Below, one piece after another: positions 10,513 through 20,644 of a DNA stretch of 64,000 nt (positions are counted from its first letter, which is position 1; every line of letters starts with the position of its first letter). The notes beneath the pieces were generated by a model. It saw only the letters and a list, made by a program, of their open reading frames with translations. It was not told the DNA's origin and made no database searches. The DNA lies in assembly GCA_036346205.1 (NCBI GenBank), contig JARFJB010000974.1, forward strand, positions 1 through 64,000, in the 5' to 3' direction. The translations under genes and the position numbers were made by a program. The DNA comes from Vesta saturnalis (taxonomy: Eukaryota > Arthropoda > Insecta > Coleoptera > Lampyridae).

Positions 10513-13316
10513 CGGTAGTAAGAGGATACCGTTAGTAGGGAATGCTACATCGTCCGGGGCACGATTTGGCTAGTAACCGGTTTTTCTGCTAATTGAATTA
10601 CTAAAAATTATAATACGAATACCGCAGATCGACGTGGGTACAAGGGGCGGTCAAGGTCGAAACAGATAGGTCTCGTTGCTGACGACAGTACAAGGAAAGA
10701 ATGGCGAGTTGGTACGTGGAATGCTAGATGTAAAGAATTTTAAATTGCGAATGTGATGAATGAAAGGTAGCTTGATATTCTGTGTGTATCGGAGACAAAG
10801 CGCATTGCTGTGGAGATGGTGGATTGCAGCGTAGCACTATGGTCAGGAGTTGATACTGAAATGCATGGCGCTAAAGGGGTTGTAGTGAACGTGAATGAAA
10901 GAGCGGAAATATGTGTTAAACAGTACGAATTGGTATTCCTCCGGGTAATGTGGGTTAGAATGAAATTGGAGTTTAAAAAAAATGTTTCTCATTGCACACT
11001 ATGCACCGGTGAATGGAAAAAGACACCAAGAGTATGAGAACTTCTGGAATGATATAGGGAACATGTTGAACATATGTAAGTCAAACGAGAGAGTGGTGAT
11101 ATTTTGAGATATGAATGGTTGGGTGGGTGTACAGAGAGAACGTACCGAACGCGACCTCGGAAAGTTAGGAGACCAAAGAGTCAATGAGAACGATGAACGC
11201 CTGGTGAACATATGTGTGGAGAGGAACCTGTTTGTATCTAATATGTGGTTTAAGTATAAAAATGCGCATTTGTATACATGGAAAGAGGTGAATCTAAAAA
11301 TATGATTGACTTGATAGTCCATGATGATACAAAAGTAATGCACATATCAAAGTGTGGATTGTACCACTTTTTGGTTGTATCGAGAGTGTGTTTATGGCAA
11401 AAGTAGGTCTGGAGAATTAGGGTAGATGAACTGGTAGATAATGGCGCGAGAATGAAATGTGCAGATACTGTGAGTTAAAAGTTGAATCTGAATGAAGCAG
11501 TGTGGAACGAACAAATAAATGACAATGGCGATGAAAGTGCATGGATAATCTTGCTGTGAAGATATGTGGAGAGTGACAGTAGGTAGAAAAAATGTGCTTA
11601 TTGGAATGAATCGGTAAAAGGTAATATGCAAGAAAACACGCGTATATGGCAGTGATTGCTGCAGAAAGTGATACTGCGGAAAAGCGATTGTATGCGGTGT
11701 ACAGATTAAGAAACAAAGAAGCGAAGGAGGTAGTGAGAATAAGTAAAGTGGAAGTGATGGCTGTGGAAGGAGAATGCAGAATGATTTTGAGGGAAACAAA
11801 AGACTTCTAGAAATGTGTCCAAAATACAAAACGTGGCCAAAACAGAATGCTTCAGACGTAATGAATAGGAGCAACTACTATGGGACGATGGGAATGTAGG
11901 AGTAGTGAATGAAGCTGAGGAAGGTAGTCTGTTACATGAGATCGAGAAAATGATAGGAAAGTAGAAAAACAGCAGGCGTGGATGAAATCACTGGTGAAAT
12001 GGTGAAATATGGAAGTGCAAAGCTTGTAGGAATTATTCAACGCACGCCTTAAGTGTGGAAAGTGCCGAATGATTGGAAGAGCGCGATCATTGTACCACTG
12101 TATAAGGGTAAGAGTAACAACAGTGAGTGCAAAAACCATAGAGGAATAAGTCTGCTCTGAAGAGTACTGATTGATAGAGTACGCGAAACTACCCAAACTA
12201 AGACTTGGGATGAGAAGAGTGGATTCATGCCAGGGAGTGGATGTGTTGATCAGATGATTGCTCTCATGCAGGTGATCGAAAAGTGTTGAAGTGTAATAAC
12301 AGAAGCTGTACAATGCGTTTGTATATCTGGAGAAAGCATATGACCGAGTGAATAGGGAGAAGCTGTAGGAAATATTAAATTAATATGGGGTAAGTGAATG
12401 TGTAATAAACGGAATAATGGTGAGAGTGAATACTGTAGTATAGAGCAAGGAGTGCGACAAGGCTGTGTGATGTCACCGTAGTTTTCAATGTATACATGGA
12501 TAAATATGTTAGGCAAGTATGTACCGATACAAATGGTGTAATGGTTGGTGACGTAAACGTACGAGTTGTAGTGTATGCGTAATGGCACAGTCTTATTAAG
12601 CGAGAATGTGGATGGGCTACAACAGCTTTGAGGAAGTTTGATATAGTCTGTGTGAGAATGAACCTAAAGGTAAACGTGAACAAAACAATGATTGTGGTGT
12701 TTAATCGAGAAGGTGAAAAGGAGAGTAGAGTACTTACCCTGCATAATGAAATTGTGGGAACAGGTGTACGAATTGGTACATCTCGGTAGGCTGTTTACTG
12801 CAGATGGTGCAATGGATGGCGAGATTGGACGGCAGTTCAATGCTGGAAGGAAAGTGATTGGAAGTATGTGGACGCTAATGAAAACAAAAGCATGAGGGTA
12901 GCTGCGAAACGAGCAATCTATAATGGCGTGTTTGTCCCGTCAGTACTGTATGGAAGTGAGACATGGGAATGTCAAAAAAAGCACGAAAGTAAAATAAATG
13001 CTGTGGGCATGAGATTCCTGAGAAGTGTGTGCGGTAAAGGAGAAGGAAGGTGATGAAGAATGAGTGTATAATGAAGGAGTGTGGTGAAGAAAAGACGATA
13101 ATGGATAGATATAAAAGTAATACAATAAGTTGGTTTGGTCACCACGAAAGAATGAACAACAGAAAGGAAGATAAGTAGTTTTAAAATAAAAGGGCATGTC
13201 AGAGAGAATGTATGAATCTTGCGGAGGTTAGGGAGTTAAAAATAAACAAGAGGCATGGATTACTTAGCCTACCCCGAAAGGAAATAACGTAACTGGTATG
13301 TTATGTTATGTTTCCT
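10513..13316 (+). pseudogene. Nearly full-length RTE-like LINE (endonuclease plus reverse transcriptase)
   Basis: A 2.8 kb decayed non-LTR element on the plus strand. The AP-endonuclease begins near 10705 with a WRVGTWNAR motif and continues with LDILCVSETKR near 10770. The reverse transcriptase follows: NDWKSAIIVPLYKG near 12070, NHRGISLL near 12135, GFMPGSGCVDQM near 12225, and a degenerate EQGVRQGC region near 12445. The FADD motif is lost. Past it, EIGRQFNAGRKVIGSMW and VLYGSETWECQKKHE (to 13053) are the conserved post-RT region. It ends with the typical ACTTAGCCTACCCCGAAAGG segment and a short TTATG-repeat tail (about 13290-13310). ATGGC..CTAAACTC duplicates (10499-10512, 13317-13332) flank it. 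Confidence 0.8.
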
Positions 13317-13405
13317 TATGGCGCCTAAACTCTAGTTCCTGTTTTCCTCTCACTTATTCAATATGCTTTAGCACGGTAAGCCAAACTTAGCCTGTTCAGG
13401 ACAAC
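13317..13405 (+). pseudogene. Non-LTR retrotransposon 3' end, copy 2, right part
   Basis: This resumes copy 2 after the RTE-like insertion: CTAAACTCTAGTTCCTGTTT, then the FPLTY segment, with a short deletion before the terminal TTTAGCACGGTAAGCCAAAC. Junction bases repeat the left flank of the insertion. It is followed almost directly by copy 3. Confidence 0.6.
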
Positions 13406-13409
13406 AGTT

Positions 13410-13770
13410 ATTAGAAAAAATCCCATGAGCATCGAACAATTGTATTATCGTTATTACTACCGCTATTGCGCTGCTGAATTACATTCTTTGTTACCAACTC
13501 GGCTCATCTTTGCTAGGAATACTCGGTTCGCTAATTAACATCATAAATATGCAGTACAAATCTCAACTTGTCGTACTAAACGGGCGCAATCCACATTCTT
13601 CTACAAGGCTCCTAAACTCTGGAATGATCTGCCTAGTTCCTGTTTTCCTCTCACTTATGATACAAAAAAATTTAAGGTAGCTGTTCATGGGCATCTCTCG
13701 GCAATTCAATATCCCTCTATCCATCCTCGTAAGTATTCCTACGTCCTTTAGAACGGTAGGCTAAACTTAT
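13410..13770 (+). pseudogene. Non-LTR retrotransposon 3' end, copy 3
   Basis: The most complete of the three LINE termini in this cluster. Frames read the basic/aromatic RYYYRYCAAELHS-like stretch, LTKRAQSTFFYKAPKLWNDL at 13590-13645, and the FPLTYDTKKFKVAVHGHLSA segment to about 13710. It ends at the ...CGGTAGGCTAAACTTA terminus near 13770. In this domain position the family carries a conserved C-terminal module of unknown role after the polymerase. Three adjacent truncated copies in one orientation point to tandem duplication or repeated 5'-truncated insertion at the same place. Confidence 0.65.
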
Positions 13771-13779
13771 TATTAAAAA

Positions 13780-15440
13780 AACTATGGAAAATATACCGTG
13801 AAGTAACAATACTGTAATATACAATAAAGTGTATTTATATGCTTAAGTTATGATAGTAAATTTTTGATAAAGAAATCAATGACACCTAAAGGAGAATAAA
13901 ACTTTAAAGCATCTACAATAAATATTGTATTTACTGTATGTAAGAAAAAATTCATGTATTCCTATTTACATATGTAATATATCACTTTTATTGCCAAGAA
14001 CTACTACAAAATGATTTACGAGTTTTAAAACAGAAACTTACATGTCTTTTGTATGTTGATTCACGCATATTAAAGGCGAGTCTGTAACCATAAAATGTCG
14101 CCGGCGACAAACCACTTTATGAAAAATGAAGATAACATACAGACAGATAGCATAAACAGACAACAGGTAACGAATGCACTTTAGCAATTAGCAGAGTCCT
14201 CAATATAAAAATAATCTTATCTGTATAGATTTTGCCGTCTCCCCTACAAAAAAAATCTATAAACAAACTGGTAATGGATTCTTTTATGGTACGTCCATCA
14301 GATGTCTAAACAGACTTGAAAAGGAACGGATCTAATAAAGATATATGTACGTGTATATTCCAACCCTTCTTTGAAAATAGAGCTTCGCAATTTGGTTTGA
14401 ATCGAATAAAACCCTTTCAATCATCCTTATTAACGATGGAATCGAACACTTAATTAATTGGAAACCCCTAAAAGAAGAAGAGCAATTTCTAACAAAAATT
14501 TAGTGAAAACGTTAAAGCATCTCAGGTAGATACATAATTTGAGGGTGTATGTCGACACGTAACCATAGGGGATGATTCTGTGTAGACATCGGGGTAGACC
14601 ATCTGTAATACCTGTCAACCCCAAAGAATCTTGTTTGCCCCTTACAAGCAAACATACAAACATCAGGTTATTTAACAAGCTGCGGTTCCCCCATAGATTG
14701 ATGGATATTATTTAGAAGTATGTTTTAATAAACTAGAAACGAGTAATCAATAATGTGTGAATTCTATACAGAGCGCACATTTCTAGTATTTCAGTTTTAA
14801 TTAAAAGCGCGAACTGCTTGTTTATTTGCTTGAGTAGCCTTCAATAATGGAAAATTAGATTAAGGAATCGATTTTGTTTCTTAATTAATTTTCGTAAAGT
14901 TAAATTGCGTTCATTTTTGATAAATTTCGGTTTAATGAATTCTTAAATCGAGATAATCGTTACTTATTTTACTATTAATAATGGTTTGAGGAATAAAATT
15001 TTAAAAGATATCTATCAGTTTATTTACTTTAGTAATATGAAATCAATCCAGGAAATTTCACAAGGGAATAAAGGAAAAGAAACTGATGCCCCCCTGTTAT
15101 TCGAAATCCAACGGATATTACATTTTTCCTTTGAACTCTCTATGTTGTGTAGTAGTCGTTGACGTTGTTGTCATTTTATAGGGCTTCGAAAACGAACTAC
15201 CTAATAAAGCACTTTAGAATTTTACTTGAATAAACACGATTTTGTTCTGGAAATCGTTAATGTGGTGAGAAACGTTGTTTCATTTGAAGTTCAACCACCT
15301 TTACCCATATTGCAAATTAAAAATTTTAATTTAGTATAAATTGGACGCCTTGTTTAAAAATTGTAAAATTGTATAAAAAATGAATTACTCTCTTTTATAA
15401 CTAATTTTGTTTATAACTTAATAGATTAACATTTTCTGAG
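13780..15440. other. AT-rich stretch with nothing recognised
   Basis: No open frame, RNA gene or repeat that I can support. It contains ordinary AT-rich sequence and one 74-codon open frame on the minus strand (14454-14678) with no recognisable motif. Confidence 0.5.
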
Positions 15441-15469
15441 AATTCACGCAAATAGAAAGTTCTACAGCT

Positions 15470-15860
15470 ATGTGCGCTTCTTTAAGAGCATAATACCGAT
15501 GTGAAGTTAGCCTCCTAAGTTTAAATTTTTCAAATTTTTTCTTGTAGCAGTTGTTTGTTGGCTATTTTTTGTTGTTTGTTGGTTATTAATATTTTCACCA
15601 TTAAATTATTTAATTTAGGCGTGAAGTTAGCCCTCCAACGTTAAATTGTTGGTATTTGGCTATTTTTTGTCGTTGGTTAGGCTTTGAATTAACCCTTAAG
15701 ATTAAAATTTTTGTAATTTTTTTTATTACAATCGTTTGTTAGTGTTGATGACAATTTTCGTCGTTTATTGGTGGTTAGACTTTTATCAATTAAATTTTTT
15801 TAATTAGACGTGGAGTTATCCCCAAGATTAAATTTTGTTTAATTTGTTTGTTGTAATGAT
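15470..15860. repeat. Diverged tandem repeats with a GTGAAGTTAGCC motif
   Basis: Three to four degraded units of about 120 bp share a G(T/C)GTGAAGTTAGCC(T/C)CC motif, then TTAAATTT, then a TTGTTGGCTATTTTTTGT-like block (near 15500, 15620, 15680 and 15800). The AAGTTAGCC word also marks the inverted arrays at 35335-37663. The link is only a shared short motif. Confidence 0.6.
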
Positions 15861-15884
15861 CTGTTGGTGTCGGTGTGAAATTGA

Positions 15885-16235
15885 AAAAGCCCAGTCGGAA
15901 AAACTCTGCCTACTTTAAACTTATAAAACATATTACAAACCATGCAATAATCATCCTCAATTTATCCCATTAATTTGCAAAAGGGGAAAATTCATAAGAC
16001 CCGTCAGAAAAATCGTGCTAACGTTAAACTTATCAAATATATTATAAACCACGCAACAATGATTTTGAATTTATGCCATTAATTTGCAAAGGGGGTAAAA
16101 GGCAAAAACTCACTCCAAAATATAAAAAAAATTTATACGTCTGGTTAAAAATCCTGACAACTTGAAATTTGTAAAATATATTACAAGCCACGTAACAATA
16201 ATTTTCAATTTATCCCATTAATTTGCAATTTATAT
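15885..16235. repeat. Tandem repeat, ~125 bp unit, three copies
   Basis: Three copies (starting near 15890, 16000 and 16115) share AACTTATAAAACATATTACA-like sequence, a CCA(T/C)G(C/T)AA(T/C)AAT segment, and the closing TTATCCCATTAATTTGCAA. They are separated by a purine-rich AAAGGGGG(T)AAAA link in the first two. Divergence is moderate. Function is unknown. Confidence 0.75.
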
Positions 16236-17022
16236 ATAAAAGTTTTGTGATATAAGTATTTCAGGGAACGTGCTGATTGGTCTAGTCAGTGTTTCAATAA
16301 GAGGTTGAATGAATCTTGCAGTCTAAGATAATGGATTTCATTTTGGCAAAATCAGAATGGCCGCTATTTGAGTGAAACACCGCCGTAGAAAAAATCAGGC
16401 TAACACCGTTGCAGGTTTGGCTATTTATTATTATTTTGGCTATCGTAAACCTTTGATTTAGGTTCAAAACTTTGTTAAACAGGATTAGGTTGTGTTTGCT
16501 ATGAAATAGTAAAAAAACATGACGTTCCATATTTTAAGATTTCTTAATGAAAAACAGACAGTGTCCTGCGATGTTTCTCTATAGGTAACCACCAAATAAA
16601 TAAATAATTATTACCCAATCTGCGAAATGACAGATGATTTGGTAAAGTATATGGAGTATATTTAAAAACAGTAGCAAACGTACTCCCACTGATAGATACG
16701 AATTATTAAATACGAATTCACTGTTCCCTATCTTAAAATAAAACAGGCGTAACGATATGTGTGTAGTTTCGAAATTATATTTTATAAAGTATTATTTTAA
16801 TTTTTATCATTAATATATTAAACTTCTGCAAACATGATTCACCCTGGTTCGAGTCGAAACTGTTATTTTTATATAAAAATCAATAAATGATGACTAGTAA
16901 CGTGATAAACAGTAACGGTAAATAAGATCTGTATTGTATATTCACGAAATCAAAGCAATTTAAATTTCGTAATTGGATTAAAAATTATTAGTAATTTTAT
17001 TAAATACATAAATAAAAAGTTT

Positions 17023-17095
17023 ACCTCGAGTAGGATTTGAACCTACGGCCTGTACTTTGCTAGAGTACCGCGCTAACCAACTGCGCTATCGAGAT
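17023..17095 (-). tRNA. tRNA gene, anticodon reads AGC (Ala)
   Basis: On the minus strand this 73-nt segment folds into a complete cloverleaf. The acceptor stem is ATCTCGA with TCGAGGT (one G-T pair). The D stem is GCGC/GCGC with an AGTTGGTTA loop. The anticodon stem is GTACT/AGTAC around the loop CTAGCAA, the variable loop has 5 nt, and the T stem is GTAGG/CCTAC around TTCAAAT. With U33 the anticodon reads AGC, which decodes alanine GCU. The overall sequence is not a standard alanine tRNA, so isotype is uncertain. A- and B-box promoters are intact, no intron is present and CCA is not encoded. It is the only gene in the window with full structural integrity, but it also belongs to a repeat (see 17120-17567). 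Confidence 0.85.
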
Positions 17096-17119
17096 ACAAG
17101 CCCCAATTTTTTGTCATAA

Positions 17120-17515
17120 TAATTTAGTATTAGTCAAGTTGCTTTGGTATGTGCGAATCCTTGCGATATTGCAGGCTCACATTCCATTAATATAATTTGA
17201 TTCTAATCTCATTATATTTAAAATTTACATCAGTTCTACGTACAAAATTTACATAGATTGGGGCTTGTATCTCGATAGCGCAGTTTTTAATTACATATTT
17301 ACTTTTGAACTTATTCATTCATAACAAAACTTATAGTAATTTACTATTAGCCAAGTTGCTTTGGTTTGTGTGAATCCTTGCGATATTGCCCCACATTCCA
17401 TTAGTATAAGTAATTTGACTGTAATCTGATTATATTTAGAATTTACATCAGTTCTACATACTTAAAGACAAAATTTACATCGATTGGGGCGTGTATCTCG
17501 ATAGCTCAGTTGATT
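17120..17515. repeat. Direct repeat beside tRNA gene
   Basis: Two copies of about 170-180 bp (17120-17285 and 17335-17515) share AAGTTGCTTTGGT, GAATCCTTGCGATATTGC, CACATTCCATTA, TTACATCAGTTCTAC and the approach ATTGGGGC(T/G)TGTATCTCGATAG. Each runs into the 5' end of a tRNA copy. The first stops after 17 nt of tRNA and the second carries a whole decayed tRNA, so tRNA and flank were duplicated together. Confidence 0.8.
17269..17285 (+). pseudogene. tRNA 5' fragment
   Basis: Seventeen bases, ATCTCGATAGCGCAGTT, are identical to the 5' end of the tRNA at 17023-17095 but in plus orientation. The copy breaks off inside the D loop and continues into a TTAATTACATATTTAC sequence that also follows the 17495 copy. 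It is the remnant of a deleted tRNA unit. Confidence 0.75.
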
Positions 17516-17567
17516 AAAGCGGTACTCTAGCAAAGTATATATCGTAGGTTCAAATCCAATTCTAGGT
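17495..17567 (+). pseudogene. tRNA pseudogene, inverted relative to intact copy
   Basis: A 73-nt plus-strand copy of the tRNA at 17023-17095. It keeps the anticodon loop CTAGCAA and T loop TTCAAAT. The acceptor (TCTAGGT end), D arm, the end of the anticodon stem (AGTAT) and the T stem (CCAAT end) have changed so that several pairs are lost. The 3' flank (AAACTTTTTATTTATG) also matches the flank of the intact gene. Unit and flank therefore form an inverted repeat about 400 bp apart. Confidence 0.85.
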
Positions 17568-17599
17568 AAACTTTTTATTTATGTGTTTAATCAAATTAA

Positions 17600-18550
17600 T
17601 AATAATTTTTAATTACATATTTACTTTTGAACGTATTTTTTCATAACAAAAGAAATCCAATTTCAAGCCGACACTCATAAATATAGCCAAAAGTATTAAA
17701 AGATTTGTTATACTGGACGTTTGTGATTGTTCGTGCAACTTTACACATAAAGAAACACAAAGAAATCTAATAAAGTATTATTGATTTGTAACACTTAAAA
17801 TTGGTATTCCATTTTCATAACAATTCAAATAAAATAATTAGTGAATGATTCACTCTATTAAAGCAAGTTTTCAATAATAATAAATAATATAAATGCACAT
17901 TTCCTTCCACAATGAACCAATACAAAAATATCTTAACTAAGTTTTTCCTACTAGTCTTAACCTACTAACAAAAAATGCAGTGATTAGAATTGATTTTTCT
18001 CATAGTTCAATTAAAATGATATTGACAATGGTCCTTTTACTTTATCAACTTTACTTGTAATCATTTTTAATGTTCTATCTACAAAATGGCGTTTATGGCA
18101 GTAAACAACAGTGTTTCACCAGCACTACTAATTGTTACAATGTAAATTGGTATAGATCGTTACACATTGTTTTTTAAACCATACGGGACCGCTTCAACCA
18201 TGTTTAATCTCGTAAATCCCGTCTATGCCAATTATTTTTAGATACTCTCGTCCATCTTGAAAATGTTACCAAATGTTTTCCCGCTAAATGAAAATCAATC
18301 ACTCTTAAGGGATTTAAATATCACATACCGTCAAGCAGAATATCTGAAACGAACCTAACGCAACCGATATTTCTAAATACACACCATGTTTACCCTTTTA
18401 AGAAAAACATAACTTCCTGAAATTGATATTCAAATTTCAAATAGTGCTACTTGCCCTTAAACCGTACGCACAATCTCCTATTGTGAAATCCTATCTCATT
18501 TACTTCGATATTATTTGTTATTTGTTAAATTATTTCATTAAAATAATCAC
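17600..18550. other. AT-rich stretch with nothing recognised
   Basis: I see no coding frame, RNA gene or obvious repeat in this interval. Confidence 0.5.
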
Positions 18551-18552
18551 GT

Positions 18553-19080
18553 TTAGTTTATCTTGAAAAAACACGTGAGCTTAAAATTAAGGATGTATAC
18601 AAAATCTATTTGACAGAGGTTTTTGCATTTAAGATCCAACTGTTTAAAGTCAATATCTTGCACATAGTTTCTTGTTTTTGCATCTGAAGTTCTTCTATAT
18701 CTTAAAATCAAACCCTTATTGTGATCTCTGACAAGACCTTCTAGCTTGACAGAAACTGGTTTCCGCAGCTGGAAATTAAGCCATGCTAGGGCTTCCATTG
18801 GTAACAGTTAGGGTTCCACTAGGGTACTAGATCTAACAGCTAAGGCTACGTCCGTGTGCTTTCTGGAACTTTCCGCCATGTTCTTTCCATATGTCTTTTG
18901 ATTTTTAGCCATTTTGTTACTATATACCTTTTTGGCCTTTCGTTATATTGTTTACGCCATCTTGTTTTCCCGTGCCTTTTTGGTTTTCCGTCATCTTGTT
19001 TCCGTCAGCTTATTTCCATACGCCTTTGTGGATTTCAGCCATCTAACTTGCGCCATCTTGTTTCTGTGCCTTTCTGACCT
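18553..19080 (-). repeat. Repeat family copy A, with short tandem array
   Basis: On the minus strand this holds an open frame starting MEALAWLNFQLRKPV at 18798 that matches MEALVWLYFNLLKPV at 20562 on the plus strand. Upstream of it (18830-19080) is an array of about six degraded ~30-bp units with (on the minus strand) CGGAAACAAGATGGC followed by a CAAAAAGG-type spacer. The same CGGAAACAAGATGGCG word precedes copy B at 20398. The repeated ATG in frame with both arrays is notable, but the protein matches nothing I know. It may be a SINE, a MITE or a captured exon. Confidence 0.5.
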
Positions 19081-19685
19081 ATAGACTATAGACATATTGC
19101 ACCTGCACCTTGAATCTTATTTTTAAACATAGGGACCTTTGGCAAAAGATGGTTTTAACATCTTGAGATAAAACCTTTTTTGCAAGCTCTGGACCTGCAT
19201 CTTGAATCTTTTCTGCTTCTACAGTCCTTCTGTCAGAAGTTGTTTTCAGGCTGTAACGTCTCAAAATAAACATACTTAGGTATTTGTTGTAATGTGAAGG
19301 TATTAATAACTTTTTCGTAGATTAGAATTTAGTCATAATAAAAATAGAGTGTATTATAACATCCTTTTCACAAAAGCTGATTTCAGACTAAATTCAACAT
19401 CATCAATAAGTCATTTACGGCACATTAATGCTGAATGTTGAATTCAATATGTTGGTTAAGCGTTTTTAATATTATTTCTGTATCTAGAGTTCTTTTGACA
19501 TTATGTAGAATCGGATTTGAATAACTTAAGATAATCTTTTAGCAGAATCAGCATCTTGAACAAAGAAAGCATTTGGAAAGTGGTTTCCACTTATAATGCA
19601 TCTATCCCTCTCACTACCCCTTAAAGGGTCAATTAGTTGTCTCACTTGGATTAGAAGTAAATGTGGTATAATTAACAATAAGAAA

Positions 19686-19845
19686 CAAAATACACCCACG
19701 TACCCCACAAAATTAAAAAATAACGAACGCGTTTCAATATCTAAGCTATCATTATCAGCCGTCGGCTGCTGATGATGATAGCTTAGCTATTGAAACGCGT
19801 TTGGTGTTTTTTAATTTTGTGTGGTACGTAGGTGTATTTTGTTTG
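19686..19845. repeat. 160-bp near-perfect palindrome with hammerhead-like core
   Basis: Two arms of about 77 and 80 bp pair almost completely around the centre CAGCCG-T-CGGCTG (19756-19768). The outer ends are CAAAATACACC and GGTGTATTTTG. In the right arm, plus strand, CTGATGA (19769-19775) is followed by a 6-bp stem (GATAGC-TTA-GCTATT) and GAAAC (19792-19796), then GCGT. That is the order of the conserved hammerhead ribozyme core CUGAUGA-stem II-GAAA. The left arm has the same core inverted, with the CTGATGA mutated to CTGATAA. Penelope-like elements are known to carry hammerheads with a CUGAUGA...GAAACGCG layout, so a Penelope terminus is one reading. A cleavage-site strand is not evident. 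Confidence 0.7.
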
Positions 19846-20359
19846 TTACAAATCCAGCCACAGTTCCAGTGTTCCAGAGTTTTCAAGTGGTATAATTAGG
19901 AGTTATCATAGTTTGCAACATCATCTAGTGGTGATATAATTGGAAACTGCTGCATAGTTAGCCTCCTAAGCAACTTTCACTTTTCGTTGCATGGGTTTTC
20001 CCAAAGGTTAGATACAACTTTCACATGACAAGGGTACATAACAAAGCACATAAAACATGCAACCAAACATCCATATCAAAGATACTAAACAAGCTATTTA
20101 ACATGTACACAAACATCTAACCACAAACATTACAAATTCGCAACACGCAACACCCCGAACAAAGCAACTGACAAACACAATTTGATGTTACCATTTTTAG
20201 TGATTACATAATAAATTTGATTCACCGGATTTACCCTGGGAGTATACTTGCAACCTGAATCTAGTTTCTGCATCGAGAGCATGTACTATCGATGGAAATG
20301 AACAAACGCCTTATTTCAATGAGCGTGTACCGCCGGTGGTAGACAAAGCCTTCATTAAT

Positions 20360-20640
20360 AATTGGAGCGAAGAAAATGGCTGAGATCGTTTTACATACGG
20401 AAACAAGATGGCGCAACCAAGATCAATAATAACCAAAACAGTACACAAAAGCAACATGGCGTAAAGCCAAAAGGAACACCGAAACCCAGCGGTAGAAGTG
20501 GGGCTCAGGACGGAGCACTAGCTGTTGGAAGTGGTGCTCCAGCGGAGCCTCAATTCTTAGCAATGGAAGCGTTAGTATGGCTTTATTTTAATCTATTGAA
20601 ACCAGTTTTGGCAAACCTTAACAGCTACCTATAGATTCGC
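20360..20640 (+). repeat. Repeat family copy B
   Basis: This is the plus-strand relative of the minus-strand repeat at 18553-19080. GCACTAGCTGTTGGAAGTGG, then CAATGGAAGCGTTAGTATGG, then GAAACCAGTTTTGGC align with the reverse complement of 18730-18870 at roughly three bases in four by eye. One 90-codon frame (20362-20634) is open through it but has repeat-derived sequence (GCAACATGGCGT, CGGAAACAAGATGGCG) and no known domain. Copies A and B lie either side of the palindrome at about equal distance, forming one large inverted arrangement. Confidence 0.5.
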
Positions 20641-20644
20641 AGCA

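Noticed and set aside
11392..12683. Several long minus-strand frames (160, 153, 112 and 102 codons).
   Set aside because: They overlap the plus-strand endonuclease and reverse transcriptase of the RTE-like LINE and have the Ser/His/Phe/Leu-rich composition of antisense shadows.
16843..16856. A B-box-like GGTTCGAGTC on the plus strand.
   Set aside because: No A-box or cloverleaf arms are present upstream at a workable distance.
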